In this document: positions 1 to 11,208 of the stretch, piece after piece
Layout: each line of letters starts with the position of its first letter
Position numbering within the stretch: the stretch's first letter is position 1
Origin: Parastagonospora avenae f. sp. tritici 18332-5
Lineage: Eukaryota > Ascomycota > Dothideomycetes > Pleosporales > Phaeosphaeriaceae
Assembly (NCBI GenBank): GCA_022559985.1
Contig: JAFJTR010000004.1
Span: 1 to 64,000 of the forward strand
Direction of reading: 5' to 3'
DNA: 64,000 nucleotides
Translations under genes and position numbers: made by a program
The notes under the pieces: generated by a model
Databases searched by the model: none
What the model was told of the DNA's origin: nothing
The model's input: only the letters and a program-made list of their open reading frames with translations

Positions 1-401
1 TGGTGGAGTTGCGATGCGTTGAAGTTGAGATGATTGAGATATTTTGATTGTGGGGTGGCTCGCTACCTGAACTGGCTCGTTACGCGCACGGGCACTCTAC
101 ATGATCATGACGCACGCAACCCCATGACCCAACTCTATTATTGGAGATCAGTGTCATCGTACAAACGAGCTCGAGTAAGATCACCAAATTAGTAGCACTC
201 GACAAAATGATCAAACTGCCCTGAAGTCGGACAGGTTGACTCAATTGCGCCTGGATAGCGCAAGCACCTGGTGGCAGATCTCTAGCGACGCGCTCGAACG
301 CGCCGCAGCACATTTCATTGTCCCCACTTTATGTATGAAATCTGGAGTGCGATCCTGCTAGACACATCCTGCAAGTATGCCACACTTCATGTGCCATGTC
401 A
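1..401. other. window edge, no gene recognised
   Basis: Open frames here are short, overlap on both strands and have no recognisable protein features. The right part borders the 3' side of the broken MFS transporter, whose missing C-terminal half would be expected here but cannot be found in any frame. Confidence 0.5.
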
Positions 402-1166
402 GATTCTGCTGAGAGCAATCTTAACCTCATTGGGACCAAAGACGCTGGTATTACCAGATTTGCGCTGTCTCTTCGCTTCGCGGTCAAGGAGAATAGTGGC
501 GCGGCTTTCTTTAGCCACGACCAGATGCAAAATCTGGGTCGCGCCACCTAGCGTAAGCTGGATCCAGAAGTTTCACTGGTAGCCGGGTAGATATTGCTGG
601 ATACGACCACCCGCGATGCCTCCGATAACGGCACCGAGACAGGAGAAGAGTGATGCCCATAAAACAGCATACTGCTGTTCCTCTGGAAGCAACGTGTCGG
701 CAACCATGCCCATGGTAACGGATCCTCCAGCCGAGGAAAGTCCGCCCATGACCCTACCTCCGATGATGCCCTTGAAATTGGTAGCCAGGGCGCAGACCAA
801 GATCGAGATATTGGTAAATCCGAGGGAAGCCTGCATGATTGGCCAGCGGCCGATCTCTTCGGACCACGGAGCCCAGAGTTCGCATCCTACGGCATAGGAG
901 ACGAGGAAGGCAGTCATGTCCAACCGAGCGTTGGAGATACCCAAGGCGGAGTTGATGTGTTCGACTGCATTCGAATAGACAGCGGCATTGAAGTTCATGC
1001 TAACTTGGCAGAAGGCGACGACGGTGAGGAGGATCCACTTCTTCTTCGTGGACCAAGCATATGCCGTGGCATGGCGGGATGTGTGCTCGTCGAGCACGAT
1101 CTTGGATGGCGAGAGGACTGTGGTAGATGCCGTTTTCCCCGGAGGTTTTGAGGTAGTGGAAGACAT
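402..1166 (-). pseudogene. MFS transporter (DHA1-like), broken N-terminal half
   Basis: This reads as the N-terminal half of a fungal major facilitator superfamily drug/polyamine-type proton antiporter. The start is taken at the ATG at 1166 (MSSTTSK), 20 codons inside the longest frame, because the upstream residues look like leader sequence. After a Ser/Thr/Lys-rich cytosolic tail the frame has about six hydrophobic segments with the family's usual loop motifs: WAPWSEEIGR after TM2-TM3, then GGRVMGGLSSAGGS and CLGAVIGGIAGG. At 573-575 a TGA replaces the Trp normally found in the LPxYxWNFW segment. The same frame then resumes with coding sequence typical of the family (NFWIQLTLGG, then RATILLDREAKRQRKSG and FGPNE) until a second TGA at 399-401. 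The second six-helix half is absent. This is therefore a truncated pseudogene rather than a short transporter. A selective annotation pipeline might call only 573-1226 as a gene. Confidence 0.8.
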
Positions 1167-1288
1167 TGTGATGATGTTTACAACACAGAAGTGTCGTATG
1201 TAAGAGTGAGTGGTGCGATTCGTCAAATTTGGCTCGTATGGAGTGCGAATGGCAATGAGTTAAGATTGTTGAACGATGGGAGGTGCGT

Positions 1289-1296
1289 CTTATATA
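1289..1296 (-). promoter_or_regulatory. TATA-like box of the MFS gene
   Basis: TATATAAG read on the minus strand, about 125 bp upstream of the chosen ATG at 1166. The distance is compatible with a fungal core promoter. Confidence 0.4.
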
Positions 1297-1407
1297 TCTC
1301 ACAGTGTTGGTTAGTTGGCTTTGCACTGAGTGTGAAAAGGGAAATAACGATAACTAGGAATGCATTCTGTTTGGTTGTTCTTGTTGATTGATTTATGTAC
1401 AAAGGAG

Positions 1408-1528
1408 GAGAACTACAGAAGTGATGGCTCAGGGGTTCTGGTCTGAGCGCTGCTCAGGCGCCGCGATCAGTGCGTCTGATCGCGTAGCTGAGATATTGAC
1501 GATACTTATGATCCGACACACAGCCTAC
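1408..1528. repeat. dispersed repeat A, copy 1
   Basis: This segment (starts GAACTACAGAAG, centre CAGGGGTTCTGGTCTGA, ends near GATCCGACA) recurs as reverse complement at 31576-31722. It has one copy of a 25-bp GATCAGTGCG-containing unit where the distal copy has two in tandem. It codes for nothing recognisable. Confidence 0.8.
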
Positions 1529-1658
1529 AAAATCCATTGTGATGCTGTTAGCGTGATCGTGAACCATGGAACCGAGTTTCGGAAATCTACGGGTCCTGTA
1601 TATCTTCGGACCAACTGCGCATGCTATATTTATGGAGTACCATACTTTGAAGACATCC

Positions 1659-1698
1659 AGAATATGGTCTGGCAAAGCAGAATATGGTCTGGCAAAGC
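1659..1698. repeat. 20-bp tandem duplication
   Basis: AGAATATGGTCTGGCAAAGC occurs twice head to tail with no mismatch, between repeat segments A and B. It looks like a recent slippage or duplication event. Confidence 0.9.
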
Positions 1699-1758
1699 CC
1701 GAGTTGCAAGAATACGTATGACAACTTAGACGCGAAATAGTTCTAGGTGGCCATACCC

Positions 1759-1941
1759 GTGTCAGATATGAGCAAGGCTGGCCGCATCACAGGCTCAGCT
1801 GGAATGGAACTGCATGGAATGGACCGCGCGGCTGGTCGCACAAGGGCGGGGGATAAAAGCCACCTGTTCATAGATCAGACAAGGAGGACGATCAATCACT
1901 TCAATAATCAACATTATTAAGAACATTTTTAATCTGACAAC
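1759..1941. repeat. dispersed repeat B, copy 1
   Basis: About 183 bp, starting GTCAGATATGAGCAAGGCTG and ending TCTGACAACC, is nearly identical to the reverse complement of 32708-32891, with a handful of substitutions and small indels by eye. There are no terminal inverted repeats or target duplication that I can see at its edges. It is non-coding or a fragment of a larger mobile element. Confidence 0.85.
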
Positions 1942-2647
1942 CCGAGTGCCATATCTAGTTTGCCTCTGCGACTACTAGGAGACTTGCGCTATACCTAGGC
2001 ACACATAGTTTTCATAGCAATATCTCAGGAAGAATGGGCAATTTAGCTAGCAACCGAAAGGCGATATTCACCCCGCCGTTTATGAGATAACGCTGTCATA
2101 TCCATGTCCTTACCATGTCCGATGTCGCCACGCCAGTTTGGGATACCAACAAATTCAAACCTTGGTCTCCCACCTCTGCTCCACTCAGCATGTACGTACC
2201 AATAATTATATCACTCTAGCCAAACTTTCTCTATCACTACTCAAAGGGAATGTTTAGATTACGGTAGATCGCGCTATTTCTTTTAACTCCAAATTGAATC
2301 ATGGAACCAAATCTGAGCAGCGATCGCATTGAAAATGTGATACACAACTCCAAAGCATGAATGTTCATCGCCGTGTCATTTTGTAGTAAAGTGTTGCCCG
2401 TCGTACAAATGTAGTAACCCTGATATACTGAGTATATACGGGGTATCAAAACCATCACATTCAAAATTGTGCGTTATTAATGTGGTAGAAGATACTCCAA
2501 AGCTCCAGTGGATAGCAATCTGCACTCCGATCTTCCATCTTATCAGCGATATCGCTATGAGCATTCACATGGGAGTCTTGACCATATAAGCTTACTCCTC
2601 CGATCTTCCATAGTATCAGTATCACTGCGAATATCCCGGGTCTGATT
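1942..2647. other. AT-rich intergenic region
   Basis: I see no gene. The stretch between repeat B and the first BTB-like paralogue is comparatively AT-rich, with only short open frames. It presumably contains the promoter of the gene at 2648. Confidence 0.4.
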
Positions 2648-3883
2648 ATGAGTGCCATGAAACGGAAGACCATACATGAAGGAAAAGTCCCAGAAGTTCC
2701 GTCACAACCACCCAAGAAGTTCAAATCCGGTGACGGAACACAAGCCATAAGCCTTTCATTCGATCCAACTGGCTGCATCGAGAATCACCAGATGGAAGAC
2801 ATGGACAACAACGACTTCGACACACAAATGAAACCTCAACGCACTCCCCGGAAGTTGCCAGCTGTATCACGTAGAGCTAAAGATGGTATTGCTGACGAAC
2901 AAGTCTCTTTTGTCATCGTTACTCGTGATAACGTTAAGCCTAATCCATACGGCCAGTATTCTAGCACACATGGACCACTTTCGTGGCCAGCAGTTGCCGA
3001 TGCTTACAACTGGAAGTTTCGCGTTGGACAAAACCCGATCGGTTCTGCAGCCATGGAGAAGCGTGCTCGACAGCATCGTGAAGCATGGATGATGGCGCGA
3101 CCTGGTTATCCTCAAAATATAGTCTACGCTAAGAAGACCCCAGTGGCCAAGTCTGAGCGACATCGCGAGATCAAACCGGAGCGCGTTACTCATGTTACCA
3201 AGTCCATTTGTAATGAAGTTCGATCTACCCACAAAGCCCGCTCAAAAGCGCCGAATCCATTCCATGAGCAAGACAAGTACGCCTCCTCGAAAAGCAATAT
3301 CTCAGCCGCTGAGCCCAGCAAAGATGAGTACACTACCATAGAAGTCTGCGATGCCTACGAGACTATCGTCGATATTCTGCACGTTCGTACGCGAGACATG
3401 ATCAAAACATCAGTTCTCGCAGCCGAAGAACGAAAAGTTGCTACTGGCATATGTATGACGCTTCAATCGCCTTCAGTGAAAGCTGTCGAGCGCTACATCA
3501 ACTGTGTCTCCCCTGAGCAGCTGATCACCTTGCCAGTCTTTGATGTACAACGAGGGCGACAGCGCGTTACTACGATTGGCTCGCGCATCGTTTGGGATTT
3601 CACTGCTTTTGTAGAATTGTACAATGTAGCAGCTGCCCTGAAGGACTCATATGTTCGTGATCTTGTCATGAATCAATGGATTTCGATGCAGAAACGGGAA
3701 ATAGAGCTCGAGATAGATCCAGAGGCTCTTAGCAGCCTCTTTGATAGCACTCAGCCCGACGATCCTGCTCGGGCCTTCTGGGCAACAGCACTATACTTGT
3801 CTGGCGCAGCGCATGAGATTATCGAGAAGGACGGGTATCATTTGAGTCTAGTAGGTATGCTCAAGAAACTTTCGGCTCTCTAG
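2648..3883 (+). CDS. BTB-like paralogue family protein (411 aa)
   Basis: Function unknown. The 411-residue single-exon protein starts with a Lys/Arg-rich, likely nuclear leader (MKRK, PPKKFK), the hallmark of this local family. Residues about 95-150 hold a compact segment (SWPAVADAYNWKF then AAMEKRARQHREAWM) that looks like a small helix-turn-helix-type module. The C-terminal third resembles the degenerate BTB/POZ-like domain of the neighbours. It has a strand-helix region and then IVWDFTAFVELYNVAAAL, which matches KIDWNVDSMVELYQLCAAM in the gene at 4346 and IIWNLDSCVQMYDFAKTL in the copy at 57 kb. It lies 462 bp upstream of the second family member, in the same orientation. The relationship is read from these shared motifs. 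The BTB assignment is an inference, because the classical BTB core is weak in this copy. Confidence 0.75.
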   Translation: MSAMKRKTIHEGKVPEVPSQPPKKFKSGDGTQAISLSFDPTGCIENHQMEDMDNNDFDTQMKPQRTPRKLPAVSRRAKDGIADEQVSFVIVTRDNVKPNPYGQYSSTHGPLSWPAVADAYNWKFRVGQNPIGSAAMEKRARQHREAWMMARPGYPQNIVYAKKTPVAKSERHREIKPERVTHVTKSICNEVRSTHKARSKAPNPFHEQDKYASSKSNISAAEPSKDEYTTIEVCDAYETIVDILHVRTRDMIKTSVLAAEERKVATGICMTLQSPSVKAVERYINCVSPEQLITLPVFDVQRGRQRVTTIGSRIVWDFTAFVELYNVAAALKDSYVRDLVMNQWISMQKREIELEIDPEALSSLFDSTQPDDPARAFWATALYLSGAAHEIIEKDGYHLSLVGMLKKLSAL

Positions 3884-4345
3884 AAAGTTTGCACAATTCA
3901 AATGTACCGTGGGTAGTTAGGGGTCCGCCCTTGTGACCTGTACAATTATACAGCCAATCATGGAACAAATTGTCGTAACAAGTACAAGAATCTCCTTGTG
4001 ACGGTAAAGGAGCGCCAATACCCGCCTCACGCAGTGCAGGACGTCATCCGTGCCAAGTAAAAGTGAAAGTGAACGCGGAATGCACGTGACCTGACGTAAG
4101 ACTCCGGATTCATGCCCAGGTGTATATGTTCCGCGCTCGGATTACAGCTCATCAAAATCTCTCCATCTCTCTCCTGCTACCCAACCCGACTTTCTACTCG
4201 CTCTCCCTCGTGCACATCACGAAAACTGCCGACTTGCGGACCGCTCCCAACAAGCTCAGCACACTTGATACCAATAACCTCTCGGCCCTATTCACTACAC
4301 TAGTGTACCTTCAAAACTCGAAATAAGAGCCAGACTGAACTTGAC
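3884..4345. promoter_or_regulatory. intergenic region and probable promoter of the 4346 gene
   Basis: There is no gene. The last 200 bp before the ATG at 4346 have the pyrimidine-rich look of a fungal promoter and 5'UTR (CTCTCCATCTCTCTCC around 4158), preceded by a CACGTGACC E-box-like site near 4084. Confidence 0.45.
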
Positions 4346-6544
4346 ATGAATGTTGCAAAGCGAAGCCACGCCGAGGTCGTCAGGGATGACAAGGCGGTCT
4401 CTTTGTTGTACTCATCTGTGCTAGACGGACAACCAGTGAAGAGGCAGCGCAAGAGTAAAGACGCAACCGTTCAATATATAACGGATAGCCCACCAGTGAC
4501 AGCTCGAAAACCTGCTCCAGATGATAGGGATGCCACCGTGGCCGACACCACCATGGAAGAGGCACACGATAACGCTGATGCCCGACATGATGCCCCAGCG
4601 GTGTTGAGTGCTCCAGCTGCTTCGGTTTCCCCAGCTGCTGTAGCGAACTCTTTGACGGTGGTACGCGCAAATGACATGGCGAGCAATCCACATGCGCCAG
4701 CTGCTACAGATGTCGCCGCCCGAGCTGCGTATCTCCGGGAAGTGGGTACTCGAAAACTCAGCCTGACGCGCAATCCTCCCCAAGCACCCAACTCAAGTGT
4801 CCGTCCACTGGTGCTTCAGCTACTATACAACCGTCTCTTCAACGGATGGTCAAACGCCGAGTGCCGTACAGCATACACTGCTGGTGGAGGAACAGCCGCG
4901 ACCGACCAGGCTGTCAGCAAGTCGTTTCTAAAGTATGCAGCTGTCTGGTTTGAGGAGCAAGACGTCGTTATACCCTGGGACGCTCGTGGCAGCAAAGAGC
5001 AGAAGCGACTGAAGAGCCTGGGCCTTGGACGGGAGAACTTTCCTCTTGTTGTTTCCGTCCCTGTTGTTCGTGCTACGGCTCCTACACCAGCTCCACAGAA
5101 TCGCCCCAAACCAAAGAAAGAAGTGGTTATGGTCCAAGCTGCTGCTGAAGAGTCGTTGGATGTTGAAAAAGAGGAAGACGAGGACCGCGTTGTTGACTCA
5201 CACGAGCACAGTGAGGAGCACATGGACATGGACATGGACATGGACGACAAGGAATCGATCGTCCAGCAAAACCTTGCCGATGACCTGGAAGCTCAACTTC
5301 GGAAATCTTTAGCAGGGGATGAGCTTGAAGCGATCGAAGGCGAGGAGCACAAGATACGATTGAGCGCGACCGTCCTTCCAGGCCACATGCTCGATCGCGT
5401 CCGAGCGGCTGTCAACATCTTTGGAAAAGAGTTAGCCATGTTGGATCCATCAGCCAGTGGGGACTCCGTAACACTTGTTCAAGCCGCCTTGCTGGAACAC
5501 TGTGGTGCAAACCATGATCAGTACGTAACCAAGGATGGTTATCGCCAGGCGCGTCCCCAGACATTGCGAGTCTTGGCCAATGCTATCTCACCTTGGCCGC
5601 GAAATGGCTTGCCCGCGCACGACTTCAACTTCCAGGAGAATACGCTTGACCAGGGCGCCAACAGCCCAGACGTTCTTGGAGTGATGCATCAGGAGGAGGT
5701 CGAGGCAACGAAGATCGACTGGAATGTGGATTCGATGGTCGAGCTGTACCAGCTCTGTGCTGCGATGGAATGCGCCATCGTGAAAGACATGATTGCCAAC
5801 AAGATGCGCGAGTTGTATCAGGCACATGTTGATCAAGGCACGGCAACCGAGTTCATCCCACCAGCGGACTTCATGGATACACTTACTCATGAAGATGACC
5901 AGCCCTTCCTCCGTCTGCTGGTCGACATCATGATCGAGCAGAACGTGGACTATAGCATATCCTACCCAGAGAAGATGCACACGGATGTCATCAAGCTGCT
6001 GAAGCAGCGCGCACTGGGCGGATATCATATCTTGCACGACTACACCACGCGACCGAAGCTCTGCGCATATCACGTCCACGGCACCGCAAGGAAATGCTAC
6101 AAGCTGCAAACATTTTTCAACGAGTCGGGAACAAAACACATACTCAAAGACTTCTTCACCCAGCTCCGCGCCGACGCCGCAGCCATCGGTAGCACCCTCT
6201 CTGGCGCCCTGAGAGCCACAGCAGAAGCCGACCACAAACGCGGCATGATCACCCGAGACGGTAAACTCGCGCAGCAAGGCCGTCGGAATGCCTTGGTCAG
6301 GAGGACGCAGCGCGAAGAAGAGAAGACTGCATTTGCATTGTTAAGGCTCGAGCAATTGCTGAGAGTCATTGATAAGTGCCATGCTGAAGGACAGATGTTT
6401 GAGCAGCCGAAGCACAAGGTTGCACAAAAGAAGCTGCTAAGCATCATTGAGAAGACGCAGTGGGAGTATCACGATGACTGGGCATACTTTGAGAAGTGGT
6501 GCGATTCGGAAGACGAGTGGAGGAGCAAGTGGTTCAGTATCTAG
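4346..6544 (+). CDS. BTB-like paralogue family protein (732 aa)
   Basis: This is the longest intact member of the family, a single exon of 732 residues. Its parts in order are: a basic leader (VAKRSHAE, VKRQRKSK), an Ala/Pro-rich disordered stretch to about residue 125, and a conserved module at about 145-230. That module runs LYNRLFNGWSNAEC, AYTAGGG, WFEEQDVVIPWDAR and ENFP and is shared almost block for block with the copy at 57 kb. Next come an acidic region with a His-Met-Asp repeat, a BTB-like domain at about 335-500 (VLANAISPWP, GLPAHDFNF, KIDWNVDSMVEL, IVKDMIANKM) and a long charged helical C-terminus to residue 732. The C-terminus has DEWRSKWFSI at its very end. The basic leader plus acidic stretch suggests a nuclear, possibly DNA- or chromatin-associated protein. 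This is inference, and no enzymatic motif is visible. Confidence 0.8.
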   Translation: MNVAKRSHAEVVRDDKAVSLLYSSVLDGQPVKRQRKSKDATVQYITDSPPVTARKPAPDDRDATVADTTMEEAHDNADARHDAPAVLSAPAASVSPAAVANSLTVVRANDMASNPHAPAATDVAARAAYLREVGTRKLSLTRNPPQAPNSSVRPLVLQLLYNRLFNGWSNAECRTAYTAGGGTAATDQAVSKSFLKYAAVWFEEQDVVIPWDARGSKEQKRLKSLGLGRENFPLVVSVPVVRATAPTPAPQNRPKPKKEVVMVQAAAEESLDVEKEEDEDRVVDSHEHSEEHMDMDMDMDDKESIVQQNLADDLEAQLRKSLAGDELEAIEGEEHKIRLSATVLPGHMLDRVRAAVNIFGKELAMLDPSASGDSVTLVQAALLEHCGANHDQYVTKDGYRQARPQTLRVLANAISPWPRNGLPAHDFNFQENTLDQGANSPDVLGVMHQEEVEATKIDWNVDSMVELYQLCAAMECAIVKDMIANKMRELYQAHVDQGTATEFIPPADFMDTLTHEDDQPFLRLLVDIMIEQNVDYSISYPEKMHTDVIKLLKQRALGGYHILHDYTTRPKLCAYHVHGTARKCYKLQTFFNESGTKHILKDFFTQLRADAAAIGSTLSGALRATAEADHKRGMITRDGKLAQQGRRNALVRRTQREEEKTAFALLRLEQLLRVIDKCHAEGQMFEQPKHKVAQKKLLSIIEKTQWEYHDDWAYFEKWCDSEDEWRSKWFSI
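5222..5245 (+). repeat. in-frame hexanucleotide repeat (ATGGAC x4)
   Basis: Four perfect ATGGAC units encode the Met-Asp run in the acidic region of the 732-aa BTB-like protein. As a multiple of three, length changes here would keep the frame. Confidence 0.95.
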
Positions 6545-6711
6545 CTCGGCAAAACTACAAGACAGGAGGAAGACTGGGAAAGTGGACTGGGATAGAGTCT
6601 TTGAAGAGTAACGGGACGTCGCTATTTTCGCAAGATCGCCTGATTTTTGACTCCGTATTATTCTCAACAGACTGAAATTTATCATGTTCTTCACATGTCG
6701 CGTTTCTCACA

Positions 6712-9700
6712 CTAGACATCATGCTCGTGTCCCTGCATGCTCATACTCAAGCTCAACGCCCTTTGCAACTCCTCATCGTCCTTGTGTTTTGACGCCGGCG
6801 CACGGGCTTTTCCCTTAATCTGATGGTGTGCCTCCAAAAGGCTTTGCTTCTTAACGTACTCCATCACAATCTCTTCTTCCGTCCTTTCGTATGTCGTCTT
6901 TTCGTCCTGATGTTGCGCCTCATATGCAATCTGTGTAGGGCCTTGAACATTTCCACCGTCATGGTGAGTTAGTGAAACGCCATTTCTAGTAGTATTTGAT
7001 TTCCTGTTTTCCATATCCGCTTGCGATTCATTTTCGTTGCGCATCTGTCTCTTTTTATCCAGACTCTGCGCCATGACAAGTTGCAGCTGTCTCTCAAACT
7101 CCAACGCCTCGCTTGCTTGTCTTTCAGCGTCGGCTTCACTTCGATTCATCGTCTGGCGCAATATCTCGTCATCGGTAGCTTCTTGGAGTTTGTGCTGCAA
7201 CTGGGAAACGCTCTCTCGAATTCCTCGCTCCACTTCAATATCTTCCTGGAAGTCTCCGCGCATAGTCTCCTGGACCGACAATTGAATAGCTCTGCTGATG
7301 TCGCTCTCGTACTGGAGCTCCCTGGTGGTGCTGTCGGCCTGGGCTGGTTCATCCGTACCGTTCGCGGACTGGGCGACACTTGGTTTCCTCCCATTATTTC
7401 GACCTTCCTCTTCATTCTCCTGCTTACTCTTACGATGTGCCTCTAATACATCGCGCACTATCTCATCAGTCTTTTTCTTCTTTAGGTGCTTCTGAACCAG
7501 CTTCCATCGAACAACGACATCCTCCTTCTCTGCCTCGGAGCTCTGGAGCCACTCCTCGTGTCCCTGAGCTACCCTCGACGCCGCGATATGGTTCTCAACA
7601 TTACCGCCATACATCTTCTGCAACTCTTTGTGTACGCCCTTCATTGAGTGACCGAGAATGCCAATAACGGCAGCACCTGGCTTGGCTATGAATCCTGCAA
7701 GACCTTTTCCCATTCCCTTGACGAAGCCACTAGCGCCATCTTTTTGTGCACCTTTCCAGGGTTGTGTGACCAGACCTGTAACGCCATCGTACCATCCAAA
7801 GGCAAATTCTCTTCCGAGGGCATTCATGCCCGTCTTGAAGTCGCTGACGCGCTCTTGAGGGCGTACGGTGTCGTCTCCCCAAAGCTTAGGAGCGTTGTGA
7901 AAGCCTCTGGTGAAGCTCACTGACAGCTCCATAGGTGACTGCACAAGCGCTTTTGTAAAACGGCCAATCCCTTTGTTCATATGTGCTCCGGACTGCCGTT
8001 GCGAGATAATACTCTGGCTTGAGCTTGTATCGTTCCGCCTAAGATTTGGCATTTCGCTCGGGCCATCCTCGATGGTGTTTGACTGCCCTTGCGGTGCATC
8101 GGACTTCGAGTCTGAATTGACTTTCGAAGTGGATGGATTCAAATCACCTGGAACAGCATCTTGAACGTCTAAGCTCGGCTTACTTTGTCCTGCCGAAGCT
8201 GACGGACTAGCAGGGTTATTTACAAGTGAGCTGTTCCCTCGGTTCGAACTTGAACCTGACGCTTCAGACCGGTTTCGGCTGACCCCAGGGCGAACGCGCA
8301 AAGCTTTGAACGTTTCTGTCGGCATTTCAGCTATTGCCACTCCCATGTTGCTGAACGCTCTACAAACCGTCGTGAACCCTCCAGAGACTGGATCGTGGGG
8401 GCCTTCGTCGGTGTTGTATTCTTGTGCCCTGAAGAGCTTGATATCATCGAGATCCAGGATACCTGCATTTGCCAACGTATAAGCAGCGAAAGCGCTCAGA
8501 CGCACATTCGTACGCTTTATGCGCCAAGCAGCTACTCGAGATGGTGCGATGGTACAGCGCAATCGCTCGGCATCGAGATGTTGATGAAACAACTCGGCGC
8601 CCTTATCACTGCCTCTCTCCGCGGCTATCTTGTCTGCGAGAGTTCTAGCACGCTGCAAACTATCAGGTCTCAGACAGAAACTGATGGCATCAGCGAGATT
8701 GCCTGCTGTCAGCTGTTTGTGTGGGATCGGGTCAGGACCCGCACCCGCGCGGGCGACCATGGCGCCCCAAAAGGGCTGGTCTCCAAAAAATGGCACGACT
8801 AAGGTCGGTCGGCCTACAAAGGAGGGATGGAATCAGCAGTCGGATAGGATGTGGTTGGTACATGGGTTGGATTACCTGCAGTAATGCCTGCTGCCGTTGT
8901 GCCAGCGCCGCCATGGTGAACGACACATGAGACCTGCTTAAATAACCAGTCATGCGGCACATTCCCTAGCATAAAGATGCTATCAGGGACATGAAGCTCG
9001 CCCGCACCCATGCCTCCCCAGCCTTTCGATAGCAGGACACGCTGGCCGGCCTTCTTCACAGCTTCGAATATGAGCTCCGTCATTGCGTTTGGATCATCTA
9101 GTACGATGCTTCCGAAACCTATATAGACAGGAGGTGGACCCGCGTCGAGAAATGCTTGCAGGCTGACATCCGGAGTATAGCTAGATGCCAAGTTGAGGAA
9201 GTAGAACCCAGCGATAGAAATGCGAGGGCCCCAGTCTTTTGGTTTCGGGATCAGGGCGGGAGACCAGCAGTAGGTGTGAGGGACTTCAAGACGTTGGAGC
9301 ATACCAGGAGCCCATATCATACTCACAGGATCCAAATTAAGACATTTGGCACGAAACTGGTTGATTATGTCGCCAAGACCTTGCCAGGATAGAAGTTCGA
9401 TCATAGCATAGCTGATGTAATTAGTGAGTTGACGATCAGCATTGGAAGACTGGATGTTGGCCAGCGGGTGAGCAAAGGCCTGTGTAGGAGAATATGGCAT
9501 GGTGAACATGATATGAAGAGGTATACCGAGTTTTTCTGCGCAATGGATATGTGCAAAACTTGGAGGGTTGGCGATGATACAGTCGGCAACAAAAGGCTTT
9601 GTTCCAGACCCTAAGCCGGACTCGTTTTCAGTCAGGTCCGAAAGGTCATCAGCGTCCAAGCCGTTGCTAGATTCGTAACAAGATCGCCAGCAGCCTTCAA

Positions 9701-10412
9701 TATACTCTGCAACATCTTGTCTTCGCCTGGCAACATCTCCGCTTACCAGACTGCGGAAGCCTGGCATTAAGGCGGGGTTTTTGACCATAAAAGCCATTAG
9801 CTGCGATGGGTCGCCGCCAATGTTAAAGAATTCGAGGCCATTCTCCTGCACAAATCTTTCGAAGCAAGGATGCGTCGCTAGACGTACCCGGTGGCCATAT
9901 GTGTCTTTTAGGACCTTCCCCAACGCGATAAAAGGTTGAACATCTCCGCGCGAGCCCACAACTTGAATAACAACATTCAGACATGGAGGTAAAGAAGCTC
10001 CCTCTGCGCTTGCTAGGGACGAAGGAATGTTGATTGAAGGAGGCAGAGTATCTTTGACCCGTTGAGCTTGTTGATGTAAGTCAGGACCGAAAACCTGAGA
10101 CAGACGCCGATTCAGTTGATTGATGCGAATATTGACACGACCATCGTCTGTGACATAGGCACGCGTGCCCATGCCGTCCTTTTCGCTCCGGATTTCGCCA
10201 TAAATATCACCGTACGCCGGAGGGGGAATTTCGTCTTCGGTATCAGTAGTGACGCGGTCGTTGTACTGGGGAGAAGGTGTATATCCAAAGGGCTCTGCAG
10301 TATCGTTCTGAGTAACAGCAGTAGCGGCATCTTCTACTCGCTCAGGCGTGGACTGCCGTGCAACCGTGTCTTGAGCAGGACTTCCCTCCTCTCGGGCTGA
10401 CTGGGTAGCCAT
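6712..10412 (-). CDS. family 28 UDP-glucosyltransferase, sterol-glucosyltransferase-like, with UIM-like tail
   Basis: Two exons, 10412-8876 and 8813-6712 (62-bp intron), give 1212 residues. The N-terminal part has the GT28 entry motif VGSRGDVQPFIALG (about residue 150) and ATHPCFERFV. The donor-binding end spans the intron: HHGGAGTTAAGI, then AGRPTLVVPFFGDQPFW and AGAGPDPIPHKQLT. The enzyme would move glucose from UDP-glucose to a sterol or similar lipid. It lacks the PH and GRAM domains of Atg26, so it belongs to the shorter fungal relatives. The region from about residue 790 to 850 is Gly/Lys-rich, and the C-terminus is helical and charged. Its tail holds ubiquitin-interacting-motif-like segments near residues 1015-1030 (ISRAIQLSVQE), 1082-1097 (ERQLQLVMAQSL) and 1191-1206 (DEELQRALSLSM). 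The UIM reading is by pattern only. Confidence 0.9.
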
Positions 10413-11208
10413 GACAGGTAGAAAAGAAAGCGATTTGTTATTGATTCAGCGACTTAACATATCATCAAAACAGTGTGGAGGGGAGATGAAATCGAGGTGA
10501 ATGTGTGCGAACACAGCTCATCACTCAAGACAATGCTGCTGGACCTGAGACTCTTATATATAGGAGATGAAGTGAAAACTCCCGATGTCAGGCAATGCTA
10601 CGCCGCAAAACATATTCAGAGCAACGGACACCTCCGATTGGCTGGGAATTGTTCCGTCTGGCGGCATCCTTCGCGCGGCTGGCTGCCTGAAGACATCTGC
10701 CACAATAATAACGGTATGTCTACGCAGGAGAGAGTGGAAACGTGCATATGGGTAAGAACTGTAAGAGGTTCATTGGAAGAAGAGAGGTGCGTTTGCGTCA
10801 CTCAGGTCGGTCTGGGAAGTGCTTGCGAGAATGCTTCACGCTAGAGTGACATGATGCCCCCAAGAAGGCTAGGCTTGCGAGCTTATGTAAGACACCCGCG
10901 AATCTCTGAAGTGAGGTGCGCAAAAACCCCAACATCACTTTTGGACCAATTCGAGAAAAAGTTACCTCACATTTTGAGGCGTTGAGGACTCGCTGCGTTG
11001 TGCTTACCACACTGTTAGATGATCATTATGTTCGTTCGCTTTCTCGAAAAACAAAGCCTTCTTTTGGCGACAAAGCTTCACTATAATCACGTGTGTGCAG
11101 TCACGATTTGATCATTGTCAGAATAATGGTAGTGGTGGTAATGTTGGAGATTATGTGTAGATATATCTAGAAGATTACTTTACAGTATATAAAACTCTTG
11201 ACGAAAGC
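10413..11208. other. intergenic region upstream of the glycosyltransferase
   Basis: No gene is seen. It holds the promoter of the minus-strand glycosyltransferase (TATATATA at 10555-10562) and the 3' flank of the coiled-coil gene that ends at 11209. Open frames in it are short and overlap. Confidence 0.45.
10555..10562 (-). promoter_or_regulatory. TATA box of the glycosyltransferase gene
   Basis: TATATATAAG on the minus strand lies about 145 bp upstream of the ATG at 10412. It is a consensus-quality element at a usual distance for filamentous fungi. Confidence 0.5.

Noticed and set aside
5588..6277. 229-aa minus-strand open frame
   Set aside because: Antisense shadow of the 732-aa BTB-like gene.
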